Assembly: GCA_947378965.1 (NCBI GenBank)
Contig: CANCMG010000011.1
Coordinates: 1-59,009 of the forward strand
Origin: Alcaligenaceae bacterium
Lineage (GTDB): Bacteria > Pseudomonadota > Gammaproteobacteria > Burkholderiales > Burkholderiaceae_B
Length of the DNA stretch: 59,009 nt
Direction: 5' to 3'
Part shown: one piece after another, positions 17,186 to 26,322 of the stretch
Layout: each line of letters opens with the position of its first letter
How positions within the stretch are numbered: the stretch's first letter is position 1
Position numbers and translations under genes: made by a program
The notes under the pieces: generated by a model
Seen by the model: the letters and a program-made list of their open reading frames with translations, nothing else
Told to the model about the DNA's origin: nothing
Databases searched by the model: none

Positions 17186-17228
17186 ATTTTAGTTAAGTCT
17201 TAAATGAAGGAATATTGATTTAAATCAC
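17186..17228 (-). promoter_or_regulatory. FNR-like box and -10 upstream of fnr (possible autoregulation)
   Basis: 17215-17228 reads TTGATttaaATCAC, one mismatch from the FNR consensus. On the minus strand, TAAAAT at 17186-17191 is a good -10, its centre about 33 bases from the box centre, close to the class II spacing. This would drive fnr with a leader of about 85 bases. Confidence 0.55.
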
Positions 17229-17273
17229 GTTGCCACCACCCTAGAAAGCCCAGACTCCTCACGAGGGTCGTGG

Positions 17274-17366
17274 CAGCGAGATAGCGAGATAGGGACATAG
17301 CGAGATAGCGAGATAGCGAGATAGGAAGACAGCGAGATAGCGAGATAGCGAGATAGCGCGACATCG
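17274..17366. repeat. Octanucleotide tandem repeat (AGATAGCG units) between fnr and clpB
   Basis: About 10-11 units of AGATAGCG or close variants, interrupted by GGGACATAGCG and GGAAGACAGCG variants that suggest a second, longer period. No gene is credible here. The region lies between the fnr promoter and the clpB heat-shock promoter. The rest of the 418-base gap (17095-17512) holds those two promoters only. Confidence 0.92.
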
Positions 17367-17437
17367 AAACAGCATCTTGATTATGAGTGCGAGTGCCAGC
17401 TTAGAATTCCTGTCCGCTAAGGATTTGTTTACCCGCC

Positions 17438-17466
17438 CTTGAAAAACAGCAACTTGGCCGCACTTA
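17438..17466 (+). promoter_or_regulatory. Sigma-32 (RpoH) heat-shock promoter for clpB
   Basis: CTTGAAA at 17438-17444 matches the sigma-32 -35. After 13 bases, CCGCACTTA at 17458-17466 fits the CCCCATnTA -10 at seven of nine positions. Transcription would begin near 17473, about 40 bases before the clpB ATG. Confidence 0.65.
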
Positions 17467-17512
17467 ACAAACATCCCCAACAGGCCAAAAGCCATTGTTC
17501 CAGGAAACGACT

Positions 17513-20107
17513 ATGCGATTCGATAAATTAACCACCAAGTTTCAGCAGGCACTTGCCGATGCGCAAAGTATGGCTTCGCGCAGCGAGCATCCTTATATTG
17601 AGCCCGTGCATGTTCTCACAGCCCTCTTGGCTGATTCTGAGAGCGGCGCGTCTAGTTTGTTGTCACGCGCTGGTGTGGCCGTCAACCGGCTGCAAACTGC
17701 GCTAGAGGCCGTTCTGAAGGGCTTGCCCAAGGTGAAGGGCGGCGATGACAACATTCAGGCGAGCCGCGACCTGCAGTCCGTATTCGCGCGTACCGACAAA
17801 GAGGCTGCCAAGCGCGGCGATACCTATATCCCGAGTGAATTATTTTTGCTTGCCTTGGCGGATGACAAAGGCGACGTCGGGCGTGTTCTGAAAGAATCAG
17901 GCATGCAACGCAAGCCGCTTGAGGCGGCGATTGACGCCGTGCGAGGTGGCGAGTCGGTCAAAGATCAAGAGGGCGAATCCAATCGCGAGGCCTTATCCAA
18001 GTACACGATGGATCTGACTGAACGTGCGCGCCAAGGCAAACTCGACCCGGTGATTGGTCGCGACGACGAAATTCGCCGTGCGATCCAGATCTTGCAGCGG
18101 CGTACCAAAAATAATCCAGTGCTGATTGGCGAGCCTGGTGTCGGTAAAACTGCAATCGTCGAGGGCTTGGCCCAGCGCATTGTGAATGATGAAGTGCCTG
18201 AATCTTTGCGGGGCAAGCGAGTCTTGTCCCTTGATCTGGCGAGCTTGTTGGCGGGTGCTAAATTTCGTGGCGAATTTGAAGAGCGGTTAAAAGCCGTACT
18301 CAAAGAATTGTCGCAAGATGATGGTAATAATATTGTGTTTATCGATGAGCTTCACACCATGGTGGGGGCGGGTAAGGCCGAGGGCGCAATGGATGCAGGC
18401 AATATGCTCAAGCCCGCGCTGGCGCGTGGCGAGTTGCATTGCATTGGCGCGACCACCCTAGACGAATATCGCAAATACATTGAAAAAGATGCAGCGCTTG
18501 AGCGACGTTTTCAAAAGGTGATTGTCGACGAGCCAAACGTCGAGTCAACCATTGCCATTTTGCGTGGCCTGCAAGAGCGCTATGAACTGCATCACGGCGT
18601 TGATATCACTGACCCAGCCATTGTGGCGGCCGCCGAGCTGTCGAATCGCTACATCACCGATCGTTTCTTGCCCGACAAAGCCATCGACTTGATCGATGAA
18701 GCGGCTGCGCGTATTCGGATGGAAATTGATTCTAAACCCGAGGTCATGGATCGTCTTGATCGCCGCATTATCCAATTAAAAATTGAGCGCGAAGCGGTTA
18801 AAAAAGAAACCGATGAGGGCTCGATTCGACGGTTTCAAATCATTGAAGAAGAGCTTGAAAAGCTGCAGCGCGAATACAACGATTTTGAAGTGATCTGGAA
18901 AAGCGAAAAAGCCGCTGTGCAGGGCACGCAGTCGATTAAAGAAGAGATCGAGCGTGCGCGCGCCGAGATGGCCGAACTACAACGCAAAGGTCAGTTTGAT
19001 AAGTTGGCTGAAATCCAATACGGCAGTTTGCCCGAGCTTGAGTCGCGTTTAAAAGCCGCTGAATTGGCAGGTGCCACGCCTGGTACGACCGAGCGTCCGC
19101 GGCTCTTGCGTACTCAGGTTGGTGCCGAAGAGATTGCCGAGGTCGTATCACGCGCCACCGGTATCCCTGTGTCGAAAATGATGACCGGCGAGCGTGACAA
19201 ACTGCTCAAAATGGAAGAGCGCCTGCATCAACGCGTAGTCGGTCAGGACGAAGCCGTTGGGCTAGTGGCTGATGCGATTCGTCGTTCGCGTGCGGGTCTG
19301 TCAGATCCTGCGCGCCCCTATGGTTCGTTCTTGTTCTTGGGGCCAACCGGCGTTGGTAAAACCGAGTTAACGCGTGCGCTTGCTGACTTTCTGTTCGACT
19401 CTGATGATCACTTGATCCGTATGGATATGAGTGAATTCATGGAGAAGCATTCGGTCGCTCGCCTGATTGGTGCGCCTCCGGGCTATGTTGGCTATGAAGA
19501 GGGTGGCTCGTTAACTGAAGCTGTACGACGCAAACCCTACAGTGTGATTTTGTTTGATGAGGTCGAAAAAGCGCATCCCGATGTGTTTAATGTCTTATTG
19601 CAGGTGTTAGACGATGGTCGCTTAACCGACGGCCAAGGGCGCACTGTTGACTTTAGAAACACTGTCATTGTGATGACGTCAAACTTGGGATCGCATCACA
19701 TTCAAGCAATGGTCGGTAAACCGTATGAGGCGATCAAAGAAGTTGTGTGGGAAGAAGTTAAACAACACTTCCGCCCAGAGTTCTTGAATCGAATTGACGA
19801 GGTCGTGGTGTTTCATGCGTTGCAAAGTCAGCACATCGAGAAGATTGCCGGTATTCAGATCCAGCGTTTAACCGCAAGGCTTGCGCAACAAGACATGGCG
19901 CTTGAGGTGTCTGCTGCGGCCTTAGCAGAGTTGGCTCGAGGCGGCTTTGACCCAGTCTTCGGTGCCAGGCCGCTGAAACGCGCGATTCAGCAGAATCTTG
20001 AAAACCCGATCGCTAAGCTGATCTTGCAAGGTAAGTTTGGGCCTAAAGACGTCGTGCCGGTCGATTGGCGCGACGGCAAGTTTGTCTTTGAGCGCACACT
20101 GCAATAA
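17513..20107 (+). CDS. clpB: ATP-dependent disaggregase ClpB
   Basis: ClpB is a hexameric AAA+ chaperone that pulls proteins out of aggregates together with DnaK. The 864-residue protein has the full domain order: N domain (residues 1-145, two Clp_N repeats), AAA-1 with Walker [14 protein letters not shown] and Walker B region [13 protein letters not shown], a coiled-coil M domain (about 405-525), AAA-2 with Walker [15 protein letters not shown] and the pore loop region GYVGYEEGG, and a C-terminal small domain. ATG 17513 ([12 protein letters not shown]) was chosen over an upstream TTG because AGGAAA lies 5-6 bases before it and it matches the family start. Confidence 0.98.
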   Translation: MRFDKLTTKFQQALADAQSMASRSEHPYIEPVHVLTALLADSESGASSLLSRAGVAVNRLQTALEAVLKGLPKVKGGDDNIQASRDLQSVFARTDKEAAKRGDTYIPSELFLLALADDKGDVGRVLKESGMQRKPLEAAIDAVRGGESVKDQEGESNREALSKYTMDLTERARQGKLDPVIGRDDEIRRAIQILQRRTKNNPVLIGEPGVGKTAIVEGLAQRIVNDEVPESLRGKRVLSLDLASLLAGAKFRGEFEERLKAVLKELSQDDGNNIVFIDELHTMVGAGKAEGAMDAGNMLKPALARGELHCIGATTLDEYRKYIEKDAALERRFQKVIVDEPNVESTIAILRGLQERYELHHGVDITDPAIVAAAELSNRYITDRFLPDKAIDLIDEAAARIRMEIDSKPEVMDRLDRRIIQLKIEREAVKKETDEGSIRRFQIIEEELEKLQREYNDFEVIWKSEKAAVQGTQSIKEEIERARAEMAELQRKGQFDKLAEIQYGSLPELESRLKAAELAGATPGTTERPRLLRTQVGAEEIAEVVSRATGIPVSKMMTGERDKLLKMEERLHQRVVGQDEAVGLVADAIRRSRAGLSDPARPYGSFLFLGPTGVGKTELTRALADFLFDSDDHLIRMDMSEFMEKHSVARLIGAPPGYVGYEEGGSLTEAVRRKPYSVILFDEVEKAHPDVFNVLLQVLDDGRLTDGQGRTVDFRNTVIVMTSNLGSHHIQAMVGKPYEAIKEVVWEEVKQHFRPEFLNRIDEVVVFHALQSQHIEKIAGIQIQRLTARLAQQDMALEVSAAALAELARGGFDPVFGARPLKRAIQQNLENPIAKLILQGKFGPKDVVPVDWRDGKFVFERTLQ

Positions 20108-20121
20108 TGTTTGCAGAAAGA

Positions 20122-20154
20122 CCAAACCTAAAGACAGTGTGTCTTTAGGTTTGG
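20122..20154. terminator. Perfect 15-bp stem hairpin between convergent clpB and the ABC ATPase gene
   Basis: Arms 20122-20136 and 20140-20154 are exactly complementary around a 3-base loop, 15 bases after the clpB stop. No T-run follows on either strand, so it is a strong mRNA 3'-end structure but not a textbook intrinsic terminator. The 113 bases beyond it, up to the next gene, show nothing. Confidence 0.7.
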
Positions 20155-20267
20155 CCGAGCCGCAGTACGCACTTAGGTTGTTCGATGGGTGTTCGAGTAC
20201 ACGGCACCAGCTAAACGCCTTGTGCGAATCTCTGGTGCTGCCGGTGTTCTCGGGTAGGTTGCGTCGA

Positions 20268-21263
20268 TTAGATTGGAACAGCCGTTTGCTCTGTGCGCAA
20301 ACACCGGGCACTGTGGTCGGGTGTCAGCCAAACAAGCTCCGGTACGGTTTGTTTGCACGATTCAACTGCCAGGCTACAGCGCTCGGCAAAGGCGCAGCCA
20401 GGGGGCAGTTTGGTCAGATCCGGGGGCGACCCCGAAATCGTTTCTAAATGCGTCCCTTTTTTGACTGCGCCGTGCGCCAGGCTTTTTAGCAGCGCACGAG
20501 TGTAGGGGTGTCGTGGCGAGCGCATGATCGCACGTGTCGTGCCTTGTTCGACAATACGCCCGGCATACATCACAGCGATGCGATCTGCGACTTCGACAGC
20601 TGCACCCAGATCATGCGTCACGAAAATCACAGATAACCCCAACTCGCGTTGTAGTTCACGTAACAACAGCAAAATTTGAATTTGCACCGTGGCATCAAGT
20701 GCTGTTGTAGGCTCATCGGCTAGTAGCAATTGAGGTTCGCTTGCCAACGCGAGCGAGATCATCGCGCGTTGACGCATGCCGCCTGACATCTCGTGCGGAT
20801 AGGCCTCAAGACGACGCTCGGGGCTGGGGATGCGTACGCGTTCAAAAAGCGAAAGCGCGCGGGCACGTGCTGCCTCGCGGCCGATATTTTCGTGGCGCAA
20901 GATCGCTTCGATGATTTGACTGCCCACCGTGTACACCGGGTCAAGCGCCAATAAGGGCTCTTGAAAAATCATTGAGGCAACTTTGCCCCTAAAGCTGGAT
21001 AAGGCGCTGTTTGACAGTTGCACGACGTCTTGACCGCCAACTAAAATCTGACCCTCAATTTTTGAACGTGCAGAGTTGTGTAAGCGCAAGATCGAGCGCA
21101 AGGTGACGCTCTTGCCTGAACCAGATTCACCGATCAGGGCGACGACCTCACCGCGCTTGACCGCGAGCGTGACGCCATTGACGGCTTTGACGGGGCTTTT
21201 GCCACCGGTAAACGTAACGGTGAGGTCGCGAATATCGACAAAGGGGGTTTCGGTGGTGTTCAT
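20268..21263 (-). CDS. Peptide-type ABC transporter ATP-binding protein, DppD/OppD type
   Basis: A 331-residue ATPase of the oligopeptide/nickel importer family. Walker A is GESGSGKSV, the signature MSGGMRQRAM and Walker B LLLADEPTTALD. The C-terminal oligopeptide_HPY segment has CAFAERC...C (about residues 285-315), which in some members binds a 4Fe-4S cluster. Last gene of a five-gene minus-strand operon; its ATG overlaps the upstream ATPase stop (ATGA). It pairs with the DppF-type ATPase to power the two permeases. Confidence 0.93.
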   Translation of the reverse strand: MNTTETPFVDIRDLTVTFTGGKSPVKAVNGVTLAVKRGEVVALIGESGSGKSVTLRSILRLHNSARSKIEGQILVGGQDVVQLSNSALSSFRGKVASMIFQEPLLALDPVYTVGSQIIEAILRHENIGREAARARALSLFERVRIPSPERRLEAYPHEMSGGMRQRAMISLALASEPQLLLADEPTTALDATVQIQILLLLRELQRELGLSVIFVTHDLGAAVEVADRIAVMYAGRIVEQGTTRAIMRSPRHPYTRALLKSLAHGAVKKGTHLETISGSPPDLTKLPPGCAFAERCSLAVESCKQTVPELVWLTPDHSARCLRTEQTAVPI

Positions 21264-22330
21264 GCTGCCCCTTGGTTATTTGAAACGGCTTGCTGGTTTG
21301 AAATTGCTTGCGAATGGCCGCTGTTTTCGACATGAATCCAGCAGGCAACCCCCTGGCCATCCTTGCTAGACACCAAGGGTGGCATCTTGGTTGAACAGAC
21401 TGGCTGCGCCTGGGCGCAACGGGTGTGAAAACGACAGCCTGAAGGCGGATTGATAGGATTTGGAGGATCACCCGCCAGTGGCGGCGTTTCGGTTCGATGA
21501 TCGGGATCCATCGACGGCACTGAAGAGAGCAGTGCCCGTGTGTAGGGGTGCCGCGGCGAATTAAACAGCGTTTCGCAGTCGCCAATTTCAACGACTTGGC
21601 CAAGATACATCACCATGACTCGATCCGAGATGTAGCGCACGACATTGAGATCGTGGCTAATAAACACGTAGGTGAGTTTGAATTCGTCTTTGAGGTCAAG
21701 TAACAGATTGAGTACCTGCGCCTCAACCGATTTATCCAGAGCAGAGACAGCCTCGTCCAGGATAATCAGGCGTGACTGCAGAGCAAGCGCCCGCGCAATG
21801 TTGACACGCTGTCGCTGCCCACCCGACAATTCGTGTGGATAGCGCTCGGCAAAACGCTTGGGATCCAGACCGACACGTTGCAATAAATCTCGCGCTCGTG
21901 CGATGGCATCATTTTTACTCACGCCGTGTACCTGAGGCGCAAAGGCGATCGAGTCTTCGATCGTTAAACGTGGATTCAGCGAAGCGTAACTATCTTGAAA
22001 CACCATCTGCGCCTGACGTCTGAACTCTTTCAGGCTGAGCTCGCGACTGCCCACTGACTGACCATCAAAAATGATGTCGCCATGGTCGGCGGTGATTAAA
22101 TTCATTAACAGTCTTGCCGTAGTGGATTTACCACAGCCTGATTCGCCGACAACACCAAGGGTTTCGCCCTTGCGCACCATAAAATCAATGCCATCAACAG
22201 CACGAACAACGCCGCCGCCTTTTCCTAAAATATCTTTCTTCAGTGCAAAGTGTTTGATGAGGTTCTTGACCATCAGCAGCGGCTGAGCGGCACCGCCAAC
22301 ATCAACAGTCTCTTGTAGCGGGGTGTTCAT
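21260..22330 (-). CDS. Peptide-type ABC transporter ATP-binding protein, DppF/OppF type
   Basis: A 356-residue ATPase. Walker A is GESGCGKSTTARLL, the signature LSGGQRQRVNIARAL and Walker B RLIILDEAVSALD. The C-terminal oligopeptide_HPY motif is CRFHTRCAQAQPVC. The insert KKDILGKGGGVVRAVDGIDF is typical of the OppF class. It starts at the last base of the permease stop codon (TGATG), so translation is coupled. The last 40 residues beyond the cysteine motif are Ser/Gln/Asn-rich (SQAISNQQAVSNNQG) and look like a small repeat expansion. Confidence 0.93.
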   Translation of the reverse strand: MNTPLQETVDVGGAAQPLLMVKNLIKHFALKKDILGKGGGVVRAVDGIDFMVRKGETLGVVGESGCGKSTTARLLMNLITADHGDIIFDGQSVGSRELSLKEFRRQAQMVFQDSYASLNPRLTIEDSIAFAPQVHGVSKNDAIARARDLLQRVGLDPKRFAERYPHELSGGQRQRVNIARALALQSRLIILDEAVSALDKSVEAQVLNLLLDLKDEFKLTYVFISHDLNVVRYISDRVMVMYLGQVVEIGDCETLFNSPRHPYTRALLSSVPSMDPDHRTETPPLAGDPPNPINPPSGCRFHTRCAQAQPVCSTKMPPLVSSKDGQGVACWIHVENSGHSQAISNQQAVSNNQGAA

Positions 22331-23223
22331 CAGTTTTTGATCTCCATGGCTGAGCGCAACCCATCAGAGAGCAGGTTAAAGGCGATTGAAGTGATAAAAA
22401 TCATGACACCCGGTAAGGCAGCAATCCAAGGTTGTACATAAATGGCGGTGCGCAAGGTGTTGAGCATCAGACCCCACTCAGGCTCGGGTGGTTTCACACC
22501 CAAACCCAAAAAGCTCAGGCCAGAAGCCAAGATCATCGAGACCGCAATCAAGCTGGTTGAGTACACAAAAATGGGGCTCAAGACGTTGCCCAAGACATGA
22601 ACACGCACAATCGTCAGGGCGTTGGCGCCCGATGCACGTGCAGCTTCAACAAAATCACGACTACGAATTTGAGTAGTCACGCTCTCTGCCACCCGGGCGA
22701 TCGGCGGAATGAAAACGATGGTCAGTGAGATCAATGAATTAGTGATCCCAGTACCCAGTACCCCAGACAACGCGATCGCCAACAGCACCGATGGAAACGC
22801 ATAGAACACATCAATCGTACGCATGATCGAGGTGTTCAGCATGCCACCCGCGTAGCCCGCGATGATCCCGATGGTTGAACCGATCATGAACGCCAGTAGT
22901 ACTGGCGTGATTCCCATGAAGAGAGACAGGCGGGCGCCCACCATTAAGCGAGACATCATGTCACGGCCTAACTCGTCGGTACCCAAGGGGTAGCCTTCGA
23001 ACCCAATGGGTTTAAGTCGCTTCATGATCGAAGCCGCGTACGGATCTGCGGGAGTGATCCACGGACCAAACACGGCCATAATTAACAGACACAAAATAAC
23101 AAAGGCTGCGAACATGGCAACCTTGTCACGCACCAAGCGCGAGAAGACGTTTTGCCAGTAGCCAGCCGAGCGTTCTGTGTCGAGCGACGGAATTTTTTTG
23201 GTATCGACGGTAATGTTCAACAT
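22330..23223 (-). CDS. Peptide-type ABC transporter permease, DppC/OppC type
   Basis: A 297-residue inner-membrane permease. The N-terminal cytoplasmic part, first helix (VAMFAAFVILCLLIMAVFG) and the HPLGTDELGRD-like block (YPLGTDELGRDMMSRL) are diagnostic for DppC. The EAA-loop coupling motif appears as EAARASGANALTIVRVHVL. I chose ATG 23223 (MLNITVDTKK), four bases after the dppB-type stop and with GAGG upstream, over an upstream TTG inside the previous gene. The protein pairs with the DppB-type subunit to form the channel. Confidence 0.92.
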   Translation of the reverse strand: MLNITVDTKKIPSLDTERSAGYWQNVFSRLVRDKVAMFAAFVILCLLIMAVFGPWITPADPYAASIMKRLKPIGFEGYPLGTDELGRDMMSRLMVGARLSLFMGITPVLLAFMIGSTIGIIAGYAGGMLNTSIMRTIDVFYAFPSVLLAIALSGVLGTGITNSLISLTIVFIPPIARVAESVTTQIRSRDFVEAARASGANALTIVRVHVLGNVLSPIFVYSTSLIAVSMILASGLSFLGLGVKPPEPEWGLMLNTLRTAIYVQPWIAALPGVMIFITSIAFNLLSDGLRSAMEIKN

Positions 23224-23227
23224 GGGT

Positions 23228-24181
23228 TCAGCCTCGCGCGATACGTGGATCAAGCATGGTCTGAATAATATCGACGATCATGTTGAGGACGACAAAGAAA
23301 GTAGCAAGTACAAGGATGGTCCCTTGCAGTAGCGGCAGATCTCGTTGAAAAATCGCCGAGTTCAGTAAAAAGCCAGTGCCAGGCCACGAGAACACGGTCT
23401 CGATCAAGATTGAGCCGCCGAGTAAGTAGCCAAGCTGCAAGCCCATCACGGCAAGTGCGGTAGGGGCTGCATTTTTGACCACATGCATAAAAATACCGAT
23501 ATTGGTGAGCCCTTTTGCCCGCAAGCCAACAATAAACTCTTGCGACAAAATTTCTGCGACAAGCGCACGCACCGTACGCGAAATAATACCCATTGGGATG
23601 ACGCTCATCGTGATCGCAGGCAAGACCATATGCTTCATGTGCTCCCAGTTCCATTGCCAGTCTGAAGAGCCGCCGGGTCCGGCGCCGTTGGGCGGCAACC
23701 ACATCAAGAGTGAACTGAAAATGATCACAAGCACCATACCAAGCCAGTAGTGCGGCACGCTCACGCCCAAGACTGAGGTCAGTGATGCCGCCTTATCTAC
23801 CCAAGAGTTTTGAAAATAACCGGCCACAAAGCCAAATAAACAGCCAAAAATAAAACCAATCAGCGTTGCCACGACTGCTAGCCTAAACGTGTTGTTGACG
23901 GCGCGCATGACCTCGCTGGTGACAGGCCGGCCACTTGCGATTGAGGTGCCTAAGTCACCTTGCAGCGCGCGCCAACCCCAACGAAAAAATTGTTCGGGAT
24001 AAGACTTGTTAAAACCGTAGATCTCCATCAACTGTTTTTGCAACTCTTGCGAGGCATCAGGTGGCATGATCGACACAAGAGGATCGCCAGGGGCCAAGTG
24101 CACAAGTGCGAAACACACTAGCGCCACGCCAAACATAATGGGCAGTGTGTATAAAACGCGTTGGAAGGTAAAGCTCAGCAT
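23228..24181 (-). CDS. Peptide-type ABC transporter permease, DppB/OppB type
   Basis: A 317-residue permease with the DppB-type start MLSFTFQRVLYTLPIMFGVALVCFALVHLAPGDP and six helices. The EAA loop is GLRAKGLTNIGIFMHVVKNA, and FSWPGTGFLLNSAIFQRDLPLLQG is the conserved C-terminal block. It follows the binding-protein gene across a 101-base gap that contains a strong hairpin, which would set permease expression below that of the binding protein. Confidence 0.93.
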   Translation of the reverse strand: MLSFTFQRVLYTLPIMFGVALVCFALVHLAPGDPLVSIMPPDASQELQKQLMEIYGFNKSYPEQFFRWGWRALQGDLGTSIASGRPVTSEVMRAVNNTFRLAVVATLIGFIFGCLFGFVAGYFQNSWVDKAASLTSVLGVSVPHYWLGMVLVIIFSSLLMWLPPNGAGPGGSSDWQWNWEHMKHMVLPAITMSVIPMGIISRTVRALVAEILSQEFIVGLRAKGLTNIGIFMHVVKNAAPTALAVMGLQLGYLLGGSILIETVFSWPGTGFLLNSAIFQRDLPLLQGTILVLATFFVVLNMIVDIIQTMLDPRIARG

Positions 24182-24225
24182 AAAGACTGCCTTTAAATCG
24201 ATCGTTGACCTTGAACTGAGGCGAT

Positions 24226-24271
24226 CAGAAAAAATAAATGCGGCGGCACCGCAACGCGCGGTGCCGCCGCA
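24226..24271 (-). terminator. Intercistronic hairpin/attenuator between binding protein and permease genes
   Basis: A perfect 14-bp GC-rich stem (24239-24252 with 24258-24271, loop of 5) is followed on the minus strand by a T-rich tract (24238 down to 24226). It begins 11 bases after the binding-protein stop. It should end most transcripts, or protect their 3' end, giving excess binding protein over permease. Confidence 0.9.
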
Positions 24272-24282
24272 GACCTAAACAA

Positions 24283-25959
24283 TTAGTCTTTCGTCATCGT
24301 CGCGATGTCAATAAACCAACTCTTTGGTTGAACTACATTTTTGATTTTTGCACTCATTGCACGCGGGCCAACGTCATGCGCGATCCAGACGAAAGCGGCT
24401 TCGTCAACAATCTTTGCATGCAGTATTGCTAACGCTGCGTCACGGCCTTTTTCGTCAAAGTTTGTGCGAGCATTTTCCACTAACTTGTCAATCTCAGCGC
24501 TGCCGAAGTAGCCCCAGTTGTTTGAAACCGGTGGAAACGCCTTGGTGCTTGAGAAGCGAACCATCGCAAAAAACGGATCCATCGCCGAGAAGCTGACGTT
24601 GGTAGCAGTCGCACCGTTCGCTGCTGGATCTTTGGCACCCAAGCGCCAGCTATTAAACATGGTGTTCCATTCGATCACATCAAATTGCACGTCAAAGAAG
24701 CATTGTTTGAGTGACTGTTGCACAAACTCGTTCATGGGCAAAGGCTGCATTTGCCCCGAACCAGAGGCCGAAATTTGAACTTTCGTCTTCATTGGCTTTG
24801 CAGTTGAATAGCCTGCTTCTGCCATGAGTTTTTTGGCGGCGGCAGGGTCGTACTTGATGTCAAACGTTGGGCTGCCAAACCAAGGGTGTCCGGGTGGGAA
24901 AGTGCCCTTGGGGATGTCCATCATGTCGCCAAGCAGGCTCTTGAGGCCAGCACGGTCAACGCACAAGTTAGCGGCTTGACGCACGCGCTTGTCTAGCCAA
25001 GGCGAGCCCTCAGCGAAAGACAGCTGCCAAGGCCAGACGTGTGGCTGTGCATTGCTATAAATCGTAAAGCCACGTTGTTTAATTTGTGGCATGGCATCCG
25101 GGGCCGGCGCTTCAATCCAGTCAACCTGACCTGACAGCAGTGCGGCAGTACGTGCATTGGCCTCAGGCATTGGAATCATCACGACACGGTCAATTTTTGG
25201 TACGCGCTTGGGATCCCAGTAATCTTTGTTGGCGGCAAGCTCTAAACGCTCACGCGGTACAAAGCGCGTCATCTTGAACGGGCCAGTGCCTGACGCATCG
25301 GCAGCAAAGGCGGTCCAGGCTTGTTTGGCACGCTCGGCGGGGTCGGTCACCGTGGCCGGAACAGCCTTAAGCTTTTGGTCCCACTTGGCCGGCGACGCCA
25401 TAAACAAGTTGGTCAAATTAATCGGTAAAAACGAATCCGGCTCGCTCGTGGTCAGTTCCACGGTCATATCGTCAATTTTTTTGGCGCTGCGCAAAGTGGG
25501 CATACGCGAGGCTGTCACGCCGACTTGGCTGGCGTCAAAATGTGCTGCGGCTTTGTCTAAGACCTTTTGCACGTTCCAGACCACTGCGTCAGCATTGAAC
25601 GTCGAGCCATCATGAAACTTTACGTCAGGGCGTAATTTGAAAACCCACTTGGTTTTGTCATTCGCATCCACTGCCCACGAGAGTGCGACACCCGGAATCA
25701 CGACGCTGGCGGCGTCTGTTTTTGACAGATCCCACTGAGTCAGCGCGTCATACATCGGAATGCCGGTAAACCGGTTGCCCTCAAAGCCCTGGTCGGGTTG
25801 CCCCAGTGTTCTGGGGATATCTGCGGCGGTCATGGCGATGGTCAGCGTTTTATTCTGTGCCAACACGGGTTGTGTAAAGGCAGCAGCCAACACACCGGCC
25901 ATCAGTGTCAGGCGAAGAGGTGTGAGTCCGACTCGAGCGAAAGAAAAAGGTTGTTTCAT
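24283..25959 (-). CDS. Peptide-type ABC transporter substrate-binding protein (SBP_bac_5)
   Basis: A 558-residue periplasmic binding protein of the DppA/OppA cluster. The signal peptide is about residues 1-34 (RLTLMAGVLAAAFTQPVLAQ). Family blocks include PMYDALTQWD, WVFKLRPDVKFHDGSTFNADAVVWNV, the ESGTGPFK-equivalent ASGTGPFKMTRFVPRE and QWDWIEAP-like VDWIEAPAPD. The substrate could be a short peptide, an amino-acid derivative or a hydantoin-like compound; the divergent racemase hints at the last. It is the first gene of the operon, behind a sigma-54 promoter. Confidence 0.93.
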   Translation of the reverse strand: MKQPFSFARVGLTPLRLTLMAGVLAAAFTQPVLAQNKTLTIAMTAADIPRTLGQPDQGFEGNRFTGIPMYDALTQWDLSKTDAASVVIPGVALSWAVDANDKTKWVFKLRPDVKFHDGSTFNADAVVWNVQKVLDKAAAHFDASQVGVTASRMPTLRSAKKIDDMTVELTTSEPDSFLPINLTNLFMASPAKWDQKLKAVPATVTDPAERAKQAWTAFAADASGTGPFKMTRFVPRERLELAANKDYWDPKRVPKIDRVVMIPMPEANARTAALLSGQVDWIEAPAPDAMPQIKQRGFTIYSNAQPHVWPWQLSFAEGSPWLDKRVRQAANLCVDRAGLKSLLGDMMDIPKGTFPPGHPWFGSPTFDIKYDPAAAKKLMAEAGYSTAKPMKTKVQISASGSGQMQPLPMNEFVQQSLKQCFFDVQFDVIEWNTMFNSWRLGAKDPAANGATATNVSFSAMDPFFAMVRFSSTKAFPPVSNNWGYFGSAEIDKLVENARTNFDEKGRDAALAILHAKIVDEAAFVWIAHDVGPRAMSAKIKNVVQPKSWFIDIATMTKD

Positions 25960-26087
25960 GGATTCTCCGGATGTTTAAATAACTGAATCGTGGCAAAGTG
26001 ATCGAATGAAGGTTCTACCCGCGAGGTGCGATCGAGATCGCTTGATGCTAGTTAAAGTCAAATGTAAACACCTCGTTGTATGATCGC

Positions 26088-26104
26088 AAGCAAATAGCGT
26101 GCCA
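26088..26104 (-). promoter_or_regulatory. Sigma-54 (RpoN) -24/-12 promoter of the peptide-type ABC operon
   Basis: On the minus strand the sequence is TGGCACGctatTTGCT, a full match to the sigma-54 consensus with the invariant GG and GC at the right spacing. Transcription should begin near 26078, leaving a leader of about 118 bases before the binding-protein ATG at 25959. Confidence 0.88.
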
Positions 26105-26220
26105 TGCGTGATCAGGCTGCTAGTGGCTTGAATTGATATTAAACAGAGCGCCATCAAGAAATCCTGCAGGTAAGCTTTCGTTAGAACCAAACGCCTGATT
26201 AGGGCATGCCCTTTAACTCA

Positions 26221-26278
26221 TGCAGCATCTTGGTGCATAAAAAATGAATTTTGGGGCATTTTTGTCCAATGTGGTGCA
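26221..26278. promoter_or_regulatory. Two NtrC-like enhancer sites upstream of the sigma-54 promoter
   Basis: 26221-26237 reads TGCAGCAtctTGGTGCA, one base off the NtrC palindrome TGCACCA-N3-TGGTGCA. 26262-26278 ends in a perfect TGGTGCA half with a weaker left half. The centres are 41 bases apart, close to four helical turns. They lie about 120-175 bases upstream of the -24 element, the usual range for an NtrC enhancer. The remaining gap (25960-26322) shows no gene. Confidence 0.72.
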
Positions 26279-26322
26279 ACAGTCTGCTTGCACTTGTAAA
26301 CAAAGTTAACCGACCTTTCAAA

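Noticed and set aside
17259-17495. 78-residue minus-strand frame with SRYLA repeats
   Set aside because: It is the translation of the 8-bp repeat array, with no start context and no family resemblance.
26250-26268. Second sigma-54 promoter for the racemase
   Set aside because: The -12 GC is replaced by GT and the rest is too degenerate.
26251-26322. Longer ATG start for the racemase gene
   Set aside because: The extra 24 residues have no counterpart in the family and cover an NtrC-like site.
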